Origin: SIG565 sp045646145
Lineage (GTDB): Bacteria > Bacillota > Clostridia > Oscillospirales > Acutalibacteraceae
Length of the DNA: 37,272 nt
NCBI GenBank assembly: GCA_045646145.1
Contig: JAZRKE010000005.1
Location: 1 to 37,272, forward strand
Reading direction: 5' to 3'
Shown in pieces: positions 15,216 to 22,894 of this stretch. The notes under the pieces are model-generated. The model did no database searches. It was not told where the DNA came from and was given only the letters and a program-made list of their open reading frames with translations. The position numbers were made by a program, and so were the translations under genes. The first letter of the stretch is position 1. Each line of letters begins with the position of its first letter.

Positions 15216-16592
15216 TAGTACTATTCCGTCTTTGAAAATAGAAATTTCACGGTAACCGTTAACTTCATTTTTGGTTTCCTTACCGTTTGCTACCTCGATT
15301 ATATAATCGGTTAATAGTTCGGTCAATTTCTCCATAGAGACACCGTTTAAAAGCGGAGATGCATCAAAATCTATCCAGTTCGCTTTTTTTGTGGCAATCC
15401 CCGAATTTGTTGCAATCTTAACGGTTGGTACAGGTGCGCCTACTGGTGTGCCGCGACCTGTGGTAAAGAGGATAATGTGAACACCTGCTGCGGTAAGGTT
15501 TGTAATGGCTACGATATCGTTGCCCGGTCCGTTCAAGAGGTTCAGACCATTTTTTTGAACAGTATCGCCATAATCAAGAACGTCTACAACTTCACTGAGT
15601 CCGCCTTTTTGAATACAACCAAGCGATTTTTCTTCCAGTGTTGTAATTCCGCCCGCCTTGTTACCGGGCGAGGGGTTTTCGTATATTACCTGATTGTGCT
15701 TTGTGAAATAATCCTTAAAATTATTAATGAGCGCGACGGTTTTATCAAATAACTCTTTCGTTCCGCAACGCTTCATAAGCAGATGCTCTGCGCCAAACAT
15801 TTCGGGCACCTCGGTCATAACACAGCTTCCGCCCTTCAATATAAGGGAATCGGAAAATGAGCCAACAAGCGGGTTGGCGGTAATACCGCTAAAACCGTCG
15901 CTGCCGCCGCATTTAAGACCGATTTTAAGGCGCGATACAGGGATAGGCTCGCGTCTAAATGTATCTGCATATGCCTTAAGTTCATTAATTAAGGCTATAC
16001 CCTCTGTGAGTTCATCATCAGAGTCCTGAACATTTAAGAATTTAACTCGTTTTTCATTCCATTCGCCAAGCACCGTTTTAAAAAGCGGAATATTGTTGTT
16101 TTCACAGCCAAGACCTAAAACCAGAACACCTGCAGCGTTAGGGTGGTTAATAAGTCCCTTTAAAATCAGCTGGGTTTTAGTCTGGTCCTCGCCTAATTGC
16201 GAACAGCCAAACGGGTGCTCAAACTGGTGAGCACCTGTTCTCTCTGCTAAGGTTTTAGCAATTTTATTAACACAGCCAACGGTGGGGATAATCCATATCT
16301 CATTACGGAGACCAACATCACCGTTTTCCCTTACATAACCCATAAAAGTCTTGTCGGTGGGAACGGTTTTGTTGGGTGTATATTCAGGCTCGTAGGTGTA
16401 GGTAAGGTTAGAGGACAAATTTGTCTTCATATTGTGAGAGTGAATGTGCTCTCCCTTTTTTATATCGGCTACAGCGTGGCCTATGGGGTTGCCGTATTTA
16501 ATAATATTTTCACCGCTTTTTATATCTCTGAGGGCATATTTATGCCCATCGGTGAGATTTACCTCTACATTATCAAGCTGATGAATTCTCAT
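15213..16592 (-). CDS. uxaA: Altronate dehydratase
   Basis: Removes water from D-altronate to give 2-keto-3-deoxygluconate. 459 residues; UxaA family members are near 490. An N-terminal SAF-type domain (about 1-70, HQLDNVEVNLTDG, IGHAVADIKKGEHIHSHN) is followed by the catalytic UxaA/GarD domain with TVGCVNKIAKTL, HPFGCSQLGED, LGLGCENNN, KCGGSDGFSGITANP and FTTGRGTPVGAPVPT; conserved cysteines for the iron centre are present. The start ATG overlaps the uxaB stop by one base (TAATG), so translation is coupled. The stop codon TAG is formed at the junction with the miniature transposon, with TA from the target and G from the element. The protein seems complete because the family ends at about this point. 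Confidence 0.95.
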   Translation of the reverse strand: MRIHQLDNVEVNLTDGHKYALRDIKSGENIIKYGNPIGHAVADIKKGEHIHSHNMKTNLSSNLTYTYEPEYTPNKTVPTDKTFMGYVRENGDVGLRNEIWIIPTVGCVNKIAKTLAERTGAHQFEHPFGCSQLGEDQTKTQLILKGLINHPNAAGVLVLGLGCENNNIPLFKTVLGEWNEKRVKFLNVQDSDDELTEGIALINELKAYADTFRREPIPVSRLKIGLKCGGSDGFSGITANPLVGSFSDSLILKGGSCVMTEVPEMFGAEHLLMKRCGTKELFDKTVALINNFKDYFTKHNQVIYENPSPGNKAGGITTLEEKSLGCIQKGGLSEVVDVLDYGDTVQKNGLNLLNGPGNDIVAITNLTAAGVHIILFTTGRGTPVGAPVPTVKIATNSGIATKKANWIDFDASPLLNGVSMEKLTELLTDYIIEVANGKETKNEVNGYREISIFKDGIVL

Positions 16593-17884
16593 TATTTCAT
16601 TCTCCTTGATATTTCTTCTGAAAGATAAGATAAATCCTCATCCCAAAGCTTAGTGTTTGAAAGAATTTCCTCAACACTAGCCTCTTTCATAAATTCGGTA
16701 ACCTCGGGGTCATCATTGGTCATATCAGTTTTATAGAATTCGATGAGTTTAGCAAAGGAGGTCAGCAGATACTCCGGCATTTTACCTGTGCGCTTAATGT
16801 ATTCGAGTAAACTCGGCAGTACACGAACTTTAAACTTGCTAACGCTATTGAGTGAAATTGAAGCGCAAAGATGCTTTATAAATGGGTTGCGGAAACGCTC
16901 AAATACATTGTCGGCATATTCGAGCAGTTCCTCTTTAGGTAAATCAAGTGTAGGAATAATTTCTTCGTAAACACAGTTTTTTACGAAGACACTCATCTTT
17001 TCGTCGTCCATACAATCTCCTACGGTTTCAATGTTTTCGAGCATTGCATAGGGAATCATCGAGGTATGTGCACCATTTAAAATGCGTACCTTGCGGGTGC
17101 GGTAGCGCTCAAGATTATCGGTAATGATAATGTTAAGACCTGTCTTATCAAGAGGCAGTTCACTGAGCCATTCCTTTTCACCCTCAATAACCCAAAGGTG
17201 AAAGAGCTCACTTGTATTGAGCATATTATCACTGTAGCCGAGGTCAATTTTCTCATCCCTCGGGTAGCCTGTAACAATTCGGTCAACAAGGGTATTGCAG
17301 AAGGTATTATTACTCTCTACCCACTCTTTAAAATCTTCACCTAAATTCCATAAATCAGCATACTGCAGAATGTATTTTTTAAGCGTTTCACCGTTTTTGT
17401 TAATAAGCTCACATGGCAAGAAAACAAATCCCGAAAATCCTAAATCGTAGCGCTTTTTAAGAAGCAGAGTTACTTTCGCAGGGAAGGTAACGTTCGGTGC
17501 ATTCTCAGCCTTATCGTCGGAATTATAGGCAATACCCGATTCGGTAGTGTTGGAAACAACAAAGCGGAAATCGGGGTTTTCTGCGAGGGCAAGATAAGCA
17601 TCCCAGTTATCATAAGGCTTAACTGTGCGGGAGATAACATCAATAATCTTCTTATCAACCGTCGGCTCACCGTCTTTAAGTCCTCGCATAATATGGGTAT
17701 AAACGCAGTCTTGTGCTTCGAGCATATCGCACATACCCTTATCTATGGGTTGCACTACAACAACCGAGCCGTCAAAGTCGGTTTTTTCGTTGGTAATCTG
17801 TAAAATCCAGTCAACAAAGCCGCGAAGAAAACCACCCTCACCAAACTGAATAACCCTTTCGGGACGAATAACTTTATTTAACAT
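16592..17884 (-). CDS. uxaB: Tagaturonate reductase (altronate oxidoreductase)
   Basis: NADH-dependent reduction of D-tagaturonate to D-altronate, the middle step of galacturonate catabolism. 430 residues, of the mannitol-dehydrogenase family. The N-terminus holds the dinucleotide-binding segment RVIQFGEGGFLRGFVDWILQ. The substrate domain has TNTFCNTLVDRIVTGYPRDE-type sequence (here NNTFCNTLVDRIVTGYPRDE) and the catalytic-region motif ILNGAHTSMIPYAML. It is shorter than the E. coli enzyme but the key blocks are present. Thirteen bases after the GH4 gene and overlapping uxaA by one base, so it is central in the operon. UxuB (fructuronate reductase) is less likely because of the altronate-specific uxaA neighbour. 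Confidence 0.92.
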   Translation of the reverse strand: MLNKVIRPERVIQFGEGGFLRGFVDWILQITNEKTDFDGSVVVVQPIDKGMCDMLEAQDCVYTHIMRGLKDGEPTVDKKIIDVISRTVKPYDNWDAYLALAENPDFRFVVSNTTESGIAYNSDDKAENAPNVTFPAKVTLLLKKRYDLGFSGFVFLPCELINKNGETLKKYILQYADLWNLGEDFKEWVESNNTFCNTLVDRIVTGYPRDEKIDLGYSDNMLNTSELFHLWVIEGEKEWLSELPLDKTGLNIIITDNLERYRTRKVRILNGAHTSMIPYAMLENIETVGDCMDDEKMSVFVKNCVYEEIIPTLDLPKEELLEYADNVFERFRNPFIKHLCASISLNSVSKFKVRVLPSLLEYIKRTGKMPEYLLTSFAKLIEFYKTDMTNDDPEVTEFMKEASVEEILSNTKLWDEDLSYLSEEISRRMK

Positions 17885-17897
17885 AATCTTACCTCTA

Positions 17898-19313
17898 TTA
17901 GTTTAACTCATCAAGGTTATACATAGTTAAGTATTCTTTGGTGTTCTCGCACATCTCTTTAAAGAGTTTTTTAGCGCTTTCTAGTGGACAGGTAACGAGT
18001 GGATCATTAGCGAATGCGCCGAAGATTTTTGTGAGGTCGCGGTCTGCAATACCCTCAGCGAGTACCTCCTGTTCAGAACAGATGCGCTGAACCATCGGAT
18101 AAATTTCGGCGGGAATTTCGCCTGCGAATACAGGTGTTAGGCTATCTGAACGGAATACAGCGTTGGTTTCAACTACGGCATTAAGCGGTAAATTCGGAAT
18201 CTGACCGTAGTTCGGGATATTAACATTGGTTACAAGCGTTGTAAGACCGAGTAAAGCTCTAATCTGCTCAACACCCTCTTCGCCTGTGGGGGCAATCTCA
18301 AGTGCCTCTTCACCACTGATTAAGCGGTCAGCACGGGCAAGACGCTTCTTTAAATCGTTCTTTCTGTAGTCAACATCGGTAAGGCCGAATTTCATCTCTG
18401 CTACTCTTTCGGGGCTCTCTAAATACCATTTGCCCTCGCAGAACTCGGCTAAATGGCGGTCGCCTGCAGCAGCAATATAGCCGTAACGGTTAAAAAGGTC
18501 CATCTTAACCATTTCCTTAGATTTGAAAGCAGAGTTCATCCAAGTGTTATCTACAGGACCTTCCTCATCACTGCCGTATCCGTCTTTTATGTATTTCTCG
18601 CAAAATTCCTTATAATAGGGGAAAAGGTCGTGGTTGCGGTATTTAGCCTCGGTAAGCCATGTAAAATGGTTAACAGCAACGGGGTTCACCTTAATCTCTG
18701 TAAAGTCCTTAATGTTTTCATCAATGCTCTCTTTAACCATTCTCTCTAAGAAACGCTGTGTGCCAAATACCTCGTGGCAGCAGCCGAAAGCCTTTATTTC
18801 AGGGAAGGTTTTATAAAGTGCGCGAACACAGAGGGTCATGGGGTTGGTGTAGTTGATAACCCAAGCATTCGGGCAGTATTTCTTAATGTTTTCAGCAAAA
18901 TCCTCGTACATAGGAAGTGTACGCATAGCGCGAATTATTCCGCCGGGGCCTGAAGTATCGCCTACCGACTGATAAATACCGTACTTTTCAGGTGTATGTA
19001 CGTCAGATGCCATCTCGTCAAATGTGCCGGGAAGAATTGAAATAATAACGAAATCGGCGCCGTCTAAAGCTTTATCAATTGTATCAACAGCCTTATACTC
19101 CCAGTGGGTCTTAGCTCCCTCAACCGAGTTGTAGCGGTTACCGATAATCTCATTGTTCTTTGCAGCGGGAATATCAATATCGTAAAGATACACGCTACCG
19201 CTTATGTCCTCAGCGCTTACTAGATCGCTCATAAAGCCCCAAGCCCAACCGCGTGAGCCACCGCCGATATAAGCAATTTTAATGTCTTCAACTTTGTTTC
19301 CTACATATTTCAT
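17898..19313 (-). CDS. Family 4 glycoside hydrolase, probable alpha-galacturonidase
   Basis: NAD- and Mn-dependent hydrolase predicted to release free galacturonate from small pectin fragments inside the cell. 471 residues. The N-terminal Rossmann motif IAYIGGGSRGWAWGF (about 13-27) binds NAD. NYTNPM (154-159) and CCHEVFG (178-184) form the cofactor/metal site. GH4 enzymes usually have CHS- or CHG-type motifs; CHEV is the signature described for the alpha-galacturonidases (LplD-type), which fits the uxaB-uxaA-uxaC genes downstream. It is promoter-proximal in the operon and divergent from an AraC regulator. The start ATG has GGAGG ahead of it. No transporter for the oligosaccharide is in the window. 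Specificity is inferred, not shown. Confidence 0.88.
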   Translation of the reverse strand: MKYVGNKVEDIKIAYIGGGSRGWAWGFMSDLVSAEDISGSVYLYDIDIPAAKNNEIIGNRYNSVEGAKTHWEYKAVDTIDKALDGADFVIISILPGTFDEMASDVHTPEKYGIYQSVGDTSGPGGIIRAMRTLPMYEDFAENIKKYCPNAWVINYTNPMTLCVRALYKTFPEIKAFGCCHEVFGTQRFLERMVKESIDENIKDFTEIKVNPVAVNHFTWLTEAKYRNHDLFPYYKEFCEKYIKDGYGSDEEGPVDNTWMNSAFKSKEMVKMDLFNRYGYIAAAGDRHLAEFCEGKWYLESPERVAEMKFGLTDVDYRKNDLKKRLARADRLISGEEALEIAPTGEEGVEQIRALLGLTTLVTNVNIPNYGQIPNLPLNAVVETNAVFRSDSLTPVFAGEIPAEIYPMVQRICSEQEVLAEGIADRDLTKIFGAFANDPLVTCPLESAKKLFKEMCENTKEYLTMYNLDELN

Positions 19314-19344
19314 AGAAATACCTCCAATTCAATATTGTAATTAA

Positions 19345-19434
19345 AGTATATATCAATTTATCGTAATTTTCCTTAAAAATATTGACAAAACGCATTTATT
19401 TTCTTTACTTTTTTGATATTTCGTGATATATAAT
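19345..19434. promoter_or_regulatory. Divergent promoter region with symmetric TATATATCA / TGATATATA
   Basis: TATATATCA (19347-19355) and TGATATATA (19424-19432) are perfect 9-base inverted copies. Each overlaps a -10-like hexamer: TATACT on the minus strand (19350-19345) and TATAAT on the plus strand (19429-19434). Neither has a good -35, typical of promoters that need an activator. Likely the control region of the galacturonate operon and araC-type gene. Confidence 0.5.
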
Positions 19435-19450
19435 GTGTAGGGGGGATAAA

Positions 19451-20227
19451 ATGAGCGACGAAAAAAGAGTGTTTTATTATAATTCTACTGAACTGACAAG
19501 AGAGGATAAAAGCGTTAAGCATTATCACTCTTTATATGAAATTTACTATCTTGAAGAGGGGATTTGCAACTATCTTATAGAGGATAAGCTTGTACAGATG
19601 CTCCCAGGCGACATTGTGTTCATTCCCAAGGGCGTAATTCATAAAACCTCCTATGAGGATATGCACTCGCGCCTTTTGGTTAACTGCTCAGATGAATATT
19701 TAAATGGTGCCGAAATTAAAGAGGCATTTGTTTATAGAAACCGTAAATATTCAGCAGAAATTCATGCCGTTTTAAAGAATATGGAAAAGGAATATCTTCA
19801 CGCCGATAAATTTTCAGACCGACTTATTATCGGATATATGCAACAACTTCTCGCCATAGTTTACAGAACCGAGAACGAGTTTGAAAATACAAGAGTTCAG
19901 AATAAATACGCCCTCAAAGCCCTCGATTACTTGAATGATAATTATACAAACGAGATTACTCTCTCAGCCTTAGCAGAAAGGCTGACTATCAGCCAGGAGC
20001 ATTTGTCTCGCATATTTAAAAGGGAAACGGGACTCGGCTTTAATGAGTATTTATCTCTGCTCAGGCTTAAAAAGGCAGAGTCGTTACTGAAACTCAACAA
20101 TAATATGAGTGTTTCAGAGATTGCTTTTTCCTGCGGCTTTAACGATAGCAACTATTTCTGCGAAAAGTTTAAATCGGTCTATGGTATGTCCCCACTGAGC
20201 TTTAAAAAATCATTTAAGTTTGATTAA
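19451..20227 (+). CDS. AraC-family transcriptional regulator
   Basis: Predicted activator of the divergent galacturonate operon. About 258 residues from the ATG at 19451, five bases after AGGGGGG. The in-frame ATG at 19433 overlaps the predicted -10 box and is rejected. An N-terminal cupin-like sensor domain (KHYHSLYEIYYLEEGICNYL, then LLPGDIVFIPKGVIHKT-type sequence, here MLPGDIVFIPKGVIHKT) probably binds the sugar acid. The C-terminal AraC double helix-turn-helix covers about 160-255, with LTISQEHLSRIFKRETG and VSEIAFSCGFNDSNYFCEKF as its two recognition units. The divergent arrangement is the main evidence for its target. Confidence 0.9.
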   Translation: MSDEKRVFYYNSTELTREDKSVKHYHSLYEIYYLEEGICNYLIEDKLVQMLPGDIVFIPKGVIHKTSYEDMHSRLLVNCSDEYLNGAEIKEAFVYRNRKYSAEIHAVLKNMEKEYLHADKFSDRLIIGYMQQLLAIVYRTENEFENTRVQNKYALKALDYLNDNYTNEITLSALAERLTISQEHLSRIFKRETGLGFNEYLSLLRLKKAESLLKLNNNMSVSEIAFSCGFNDSNYFCEKFKSVYGMSPLSFKKSFKFD

Positions 20228-20272
20228 GACCCAGTGCGGCACATTTAATTCAGATTATGCCGTTTTAAGCAA

Positions 20273-20296
20273 ATTCGCGTTTAAATGCTTTGACTA
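20273..20296 (+). mobile_element. Possible solo end of the miniature element
   Basis: The stretch ending GTTTAAATGCTTTGACTA matches the right end of copy B at 22 of 24 positions. No matching left end was found in the 200-base gap. It probably marks an old, decayed copy, in the same orientation as the following gene. Confidence 0.5.
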
Positions 20297-20423
20297 GCCT
20301 TTTATCAGTTAAAATTTTTATTCCCGGAAAACCCATTAGTTTATTGTATAATAAATCTATCAAAATTCTGTAAGATTTAAGAGTATTTGCTTACTTGTAT
20401 TATAAATGAGAGGTAGTGATAAA

Positions 20424-21011
20424 ATGAAATTTAAAACCTTTTCGGTTGTAGCACTTGTTATAGGTGTGCTTTCGCTGTCGGCTGGAATTATAGCGCCGAT
20501 TTTGCTTTATAAGCAGTATATTTCGGATTTGGGCACTATCGCTCTTATAGGTGCCGCTGAAACAGGTACCGAATTAAATTTATATAGTATGTTTTATCGG
20601 GGTTTAGTGGACGATTGGCCGTTTTGCCTGTTAACGCTCGGAGTTGCGTTAACTGTAACAGCGCTCTTTTGCCTGATATTCACTAAAACCGTTAAAAATA
20701 ATTGCAATATTAAAACCTCGGCCATATCTCTCGGTATATCGGCTGTAGGCGCACTGGGTATACTTTGCTTTTTAATATGGTTCTCAATTGTTGCTTTTAA
20801 TGATATTTCAAGTAGTCCTATTACCTATCCGTTTAGCATTGCGGTTGGACTTGCCGGTTTTACGGCATTTGTCGCGTTATTTTTATTATATTACACTGAA
20901 AGGAAAAAACATCGGTCGGTTAAAGGTTTTATCATAGATGTTTTCACAAGCATTTTATACTTACCGACTTTCTTTTTTGCAATATATTATTTGTATGAAC
21001 TATTGGGTTAG
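20424..21011 (+). CDS. Hypothetical multi-pass membrane protein
   Basis: About 195 residues from the ATG at 20424 (MKFKTFSVVALV), which has GAGAGG ten bases upstream; an ATG six codons earlier lacks a ribosome site. About five hydrophobic segments are visible: residues ~5-27, 65-85, 100-122, 135-158 and 175-193. One 40-residue loop (KQYISDLGTIALIGAAETG onward) and a basic stretch YYTERKKHRSVKG separate them. No catalytic motif is apparent and I do not recognise a family. The next gene starts 13 bases after its stop, so the two are likely one transcript. Possible roles as a small stress or transport-associated membrane protein cannot be distinguished. Confidence 0.7.
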   Translation: MKFKTFSVVALVIGVLSLSAGIIAPILLYKQYISDLGTIALIGAAETGTELNLYSMFYRGLVDDWPFCLLTLGVALTVTALFCLIFTKTVKNNCNIKTSAISLGISAVGALGILCFLIWFSIVAFNDISSSPITYPFSIAVGLAGFTAFVALFLLYYTERKKHRSVKGFIIDVFTSILYLPTFFFAIYYLYELLG

Positions 21012-21024
21012 TAAAGGAGTTATT

Positions 21025-21564
21025 ATGGAAGTATTATTTGAAAATAAATATGTTCGCGATAAAGAGTGGGCGAAGCACTCGTATGGTTATATGTATTTTC
21101 GTCGACCTTTTCTTATATTATGTTATATTTATTTCTTAGTTGTTTTGCTATGGGGGTTATATAAGTCGGTTTTTAACGGTTATTTTGATATATTGGTTTA
21201 TAAGTCGATTTTTAACGGTTATTTTAATACATTGGTTATAGTGATTCCAATATTACTTGCATCTGGCTTCTGGCGGTATAAGCAATCTGTTAAAATTTCA
21301 TTACTGCGCGACATAGAAACTTTCGGAAAACCTATTGAGGTTACTGTTGCCGTTACCAATGAAGAAATTATGCAGACTAGTTCTTCAGGCAGTAATCTCA
21401 GCTTAAAATTTTATGATATTAAAAAAGCGGTATACACCAAAAAATATATTTACATAATTACTAATGCTAATATTATATACACTTTTAAAAATGATGGGTT
21501 TACTGTAGGCGATAAGGACCGCTTTCTTGACTTTTTAAGAATGAAAGGCGTTAAGGTGAAATAA
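21025..21564 (+). CDS. YcxB-like membrane protein with internal duplication
   Basis: 179 residues from ATG 21025, preceded by AAAGGAG; the reading frame extends 29 codons further upstream but that overlaps the previous gene and has no ribosome site. Two hydrophobic segments (about 26-45 and 67-85) separate a short N-terminal region (FENKYVRDKEWAKHSYGYMY) from a C-terminal cytoplasmic domain with the pattern TVAVTNEEIMQTSSSGSNLS, YDIKKAVYTKKYIYI and RFLDFLRMKGVK. That layout fits the YcxB-like family, whose function is unknown. The loop between the membrane segments contains a 13-residue tandem duplication (YKSVFNGYFDILV / YKSIFNGYFNTLV). Likely cotranscribed with the preceding membrane protein. 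Confidence 0.75.
   Translation: MEVLFENKYVRDKEWAKHSYGYMYFRRPFLILCYIYFLVVLLWGLYKSVFNGYFDILVYKSIFNGYFNTLVIVIPILLASGFWRYKQSVKISLLRDIETFGKPIEVTVAVTNEEIMQTSSSGSNLSLKFYDIKKAVYTKKYIYIITNANIIYTFKNDGFTVGDKDRFLDFLRMKGVKVK
21160..21237 (+). repeat. 39-bp tandem duplication in the YcxB-like gene
   Basis: Unit 1 is 21160-21198 and unit 2 is 21199-21237; they begin TATAAGTCGGTTTTTAACGG and TATAAGTCGATTTTTAACGG. They differ at about 3-4 positions, keep the frame, and encode two 13-residue copies. Confidence 0.9.
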
Positions 21565-21592
21565 GGAACCGAAACGGTAGCGGTGCCACCGT

Positions 21593-21621
21593 TTGACTAA
21601 TGCTGTTTTGTGTGCTATAAT
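21593..21621 (+). promoter_or_regulatory. Predicted promoter of the lipoprotein gene
   Basis: TTGACT (21593-21598), 17-base spacer, TATAAT (21616-21621). The -35 overlaps the right arm of a hairpin, AAACGGT ... ACCGTTT (about 21572-21594), that may end the previous transcript. Confidence 0.75.
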
Positions 21622-21681
21622 AAATTTATCGGACAACCGTCTGATAAATAAATGCGTAAAAAACGCAAAGAGGGGATTTAT

Positions 21682-22680
21682 ATGAAAAAGTGTTTAGCAA
21701 GTATTTTAGCAGTTTGTCTTTTATTAGCTTTCGTTTTTTCCGGTTGTGCAAAGCCCACCGAGCAAACCCCGGCATTTGTGGCGCCTGAGAACTATGTTAC
21801 GGTAGTTCAGGTTACCATTAACCCGACAGTTAATCTGTATCTTGACGAGAATGAAGTAATCCTTGCGGTAGAGTATGTGAATACCGACGCCAAGGACTGC
21901 TACGAAAAGGTTGAAACACAGCTTGTCGGCAGTAAGCTTGAGAATGGAATTAATGTTGTTATCAATACCGCCGCAGACGACGGCTACTTTACAGAAAACA
22001 AAAAGGTAACCATAGATGTTGTTGAAGCAAAGCAGGAGGACAAAAAGCTTTCTGTTATAAATGCGGCTACCGATACTGTAAAATCGATTGTAACTGAAAA
22101 GCAGCTCGGCGCCGAGGTGGTTTTATCTTATAATGCTCAAAAGGTCGTAGACGATAAAGCCGCCGCTGATAAGGCAGAGGCGGACAGACTTGCCACAGAA
22201 AAAGCTGCTGCCGAAAAAGCCGCTGCCGAGAAAGCCGCTGCAGAAAAGGCTGCCGCAGAAAAAGCTGTTGCAGAAAAAGCTGCTGCAGAGAAGGCAGCTA
22301 AAGAAAAAGAGCTCAAAAATCCACAGAAAAATCTTAAAAAAGAGACGAAATATTCAGCCATTAAGCCCGGAGAAACCGATGAACTTCTCACAGGAATTCA
22401 TATAAAATTTAAGGATAACGGAGAGTATTCCTACTCGATGGTGCCTTATCTTAATGACCCTTACGGTGAGGGTGAATTCATTACCTATAATGGCAAAAAA
22501 TATTATGTAGCCGGCGGTGGCGGCGGTGGCGGAAGCTACACCTTGACCGACGAAAAAATCACCCTTACAGGCGCTTTTGAGATGGAGCTTACTATGACTA
22601 CTGACGGAAAACTGGTCGTTGAAACAATGAACAAGAGCGATGACTTTTTTGCAGCAGGAGATGTTTTATCTGTGCAGTAA
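21682..22680 (+). CDS. Lipoprotein with RsgI-like domain, Ala-rich helix and C-terminal beta domain
   Basis: Surface lipoprotein, about 332 residues from ATG 21682 (MKKCLASILAV), which follows AGAGGGG; an ATG ten codons earlier has no ribosome site. The lipobox is FSGC. Residues ~35-140 (VTVVQVTINPTVNLYLDENE, ILAVEYVNTDAKDCY) resemble the extracellular middle domain of RsgI-type anti-sigma factors, though no sigma-binding part is present. A (KAAAE)7 segment follows, a predicted long single helix or coiled coil. The C-terminal ~110 residues look beta-rich (GIHIKFKDNGEYSYSMVPY, YTLTDEKITLTGAFEMELTM) and contain a run of seven glycines. No enzymatic motif. Probably a wall-spanning stalked domain; the function is unknown. 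Single-gene unit with its own promoter and terminator. Confidence 0.7.
   Translation: MKKCLASILAVCLLLAFVFSGCAKPTEQTPAFVAPENYVTVVQVTINPTVNLYLDENEVILAVEYVNTDAKDCYEKVETQLVGSKLENGINVVINTAADDGYFTENKKVTIDVVEAKQEDKKLSVINAATDTVKSIVTEKQLGAEVVLSYNAQKVVDDKAAADKAEADRLATEKAAAEKAAAEKAAAEKAAAEKAVAEKAAAEKAAKEKELKNPQKNLKKETKYSAIKPGETDELLTGIHIKFKDNGEYSYSMVPYLNDPYGEGEFITYNGKKYYVAGGGGGGGSYTLTDEKITLTGAFEMELTMTTDGKLVVETMNKSDDFFAAGDVLSVQ
22201..22305 (+). repeat. 15-bp tandem repeat encoding KAAAE x7
   Basis: Seven in-frame 15-base units (AAR GCN GCN GCN GAR pattern). Unit five has Val and unit seven has Lys substitutions. Synonymous third bases vary between units, so the repeat is not brand new. Confidence 0.9.
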
Positions 22681-22688
22681 ATAATAAG

Positions 22689-22717
22689 AAACGTAAAGCA
22701 TGTTTTACGTTTTTTTA
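22689..22717 (+). terminator. Intrinsic terminator of the lipoprotein gene
   Basis: AAACGTAAA (22689-22697), loop GCATGT, TTTACGTTT (22704-22712) continuing into a T-run to 22717. Confidence 0.85.
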
Positions 22718-22894
22718 TTGTCTTGAAATGTAGATTTGCATATGTCATAATGTATTTGCCAATTTTAGCACAGATATCTTTATATTAAGTTTCATAAAAT
22801 TTACAACTTTTTATGATTATTTGATAAAAAATTCATACAATAAACTTAGGTGAACCCCTTAATTTAGATTAAATTTTCTAAGGAAATATGAAAA

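Noticed and set aside
22150..22310. CRISPR-like array
   Set aside because: The repeats are 15-base coding units without spacers, in frame in a lipoprotein gene. No CRISPR array was seen elsewhere.
22137..22391. Ser/Ala-rich minus-strand frame
   Set aside because: It is the reverse strand of the KAAAE repeat; low complexity and no gene signals.
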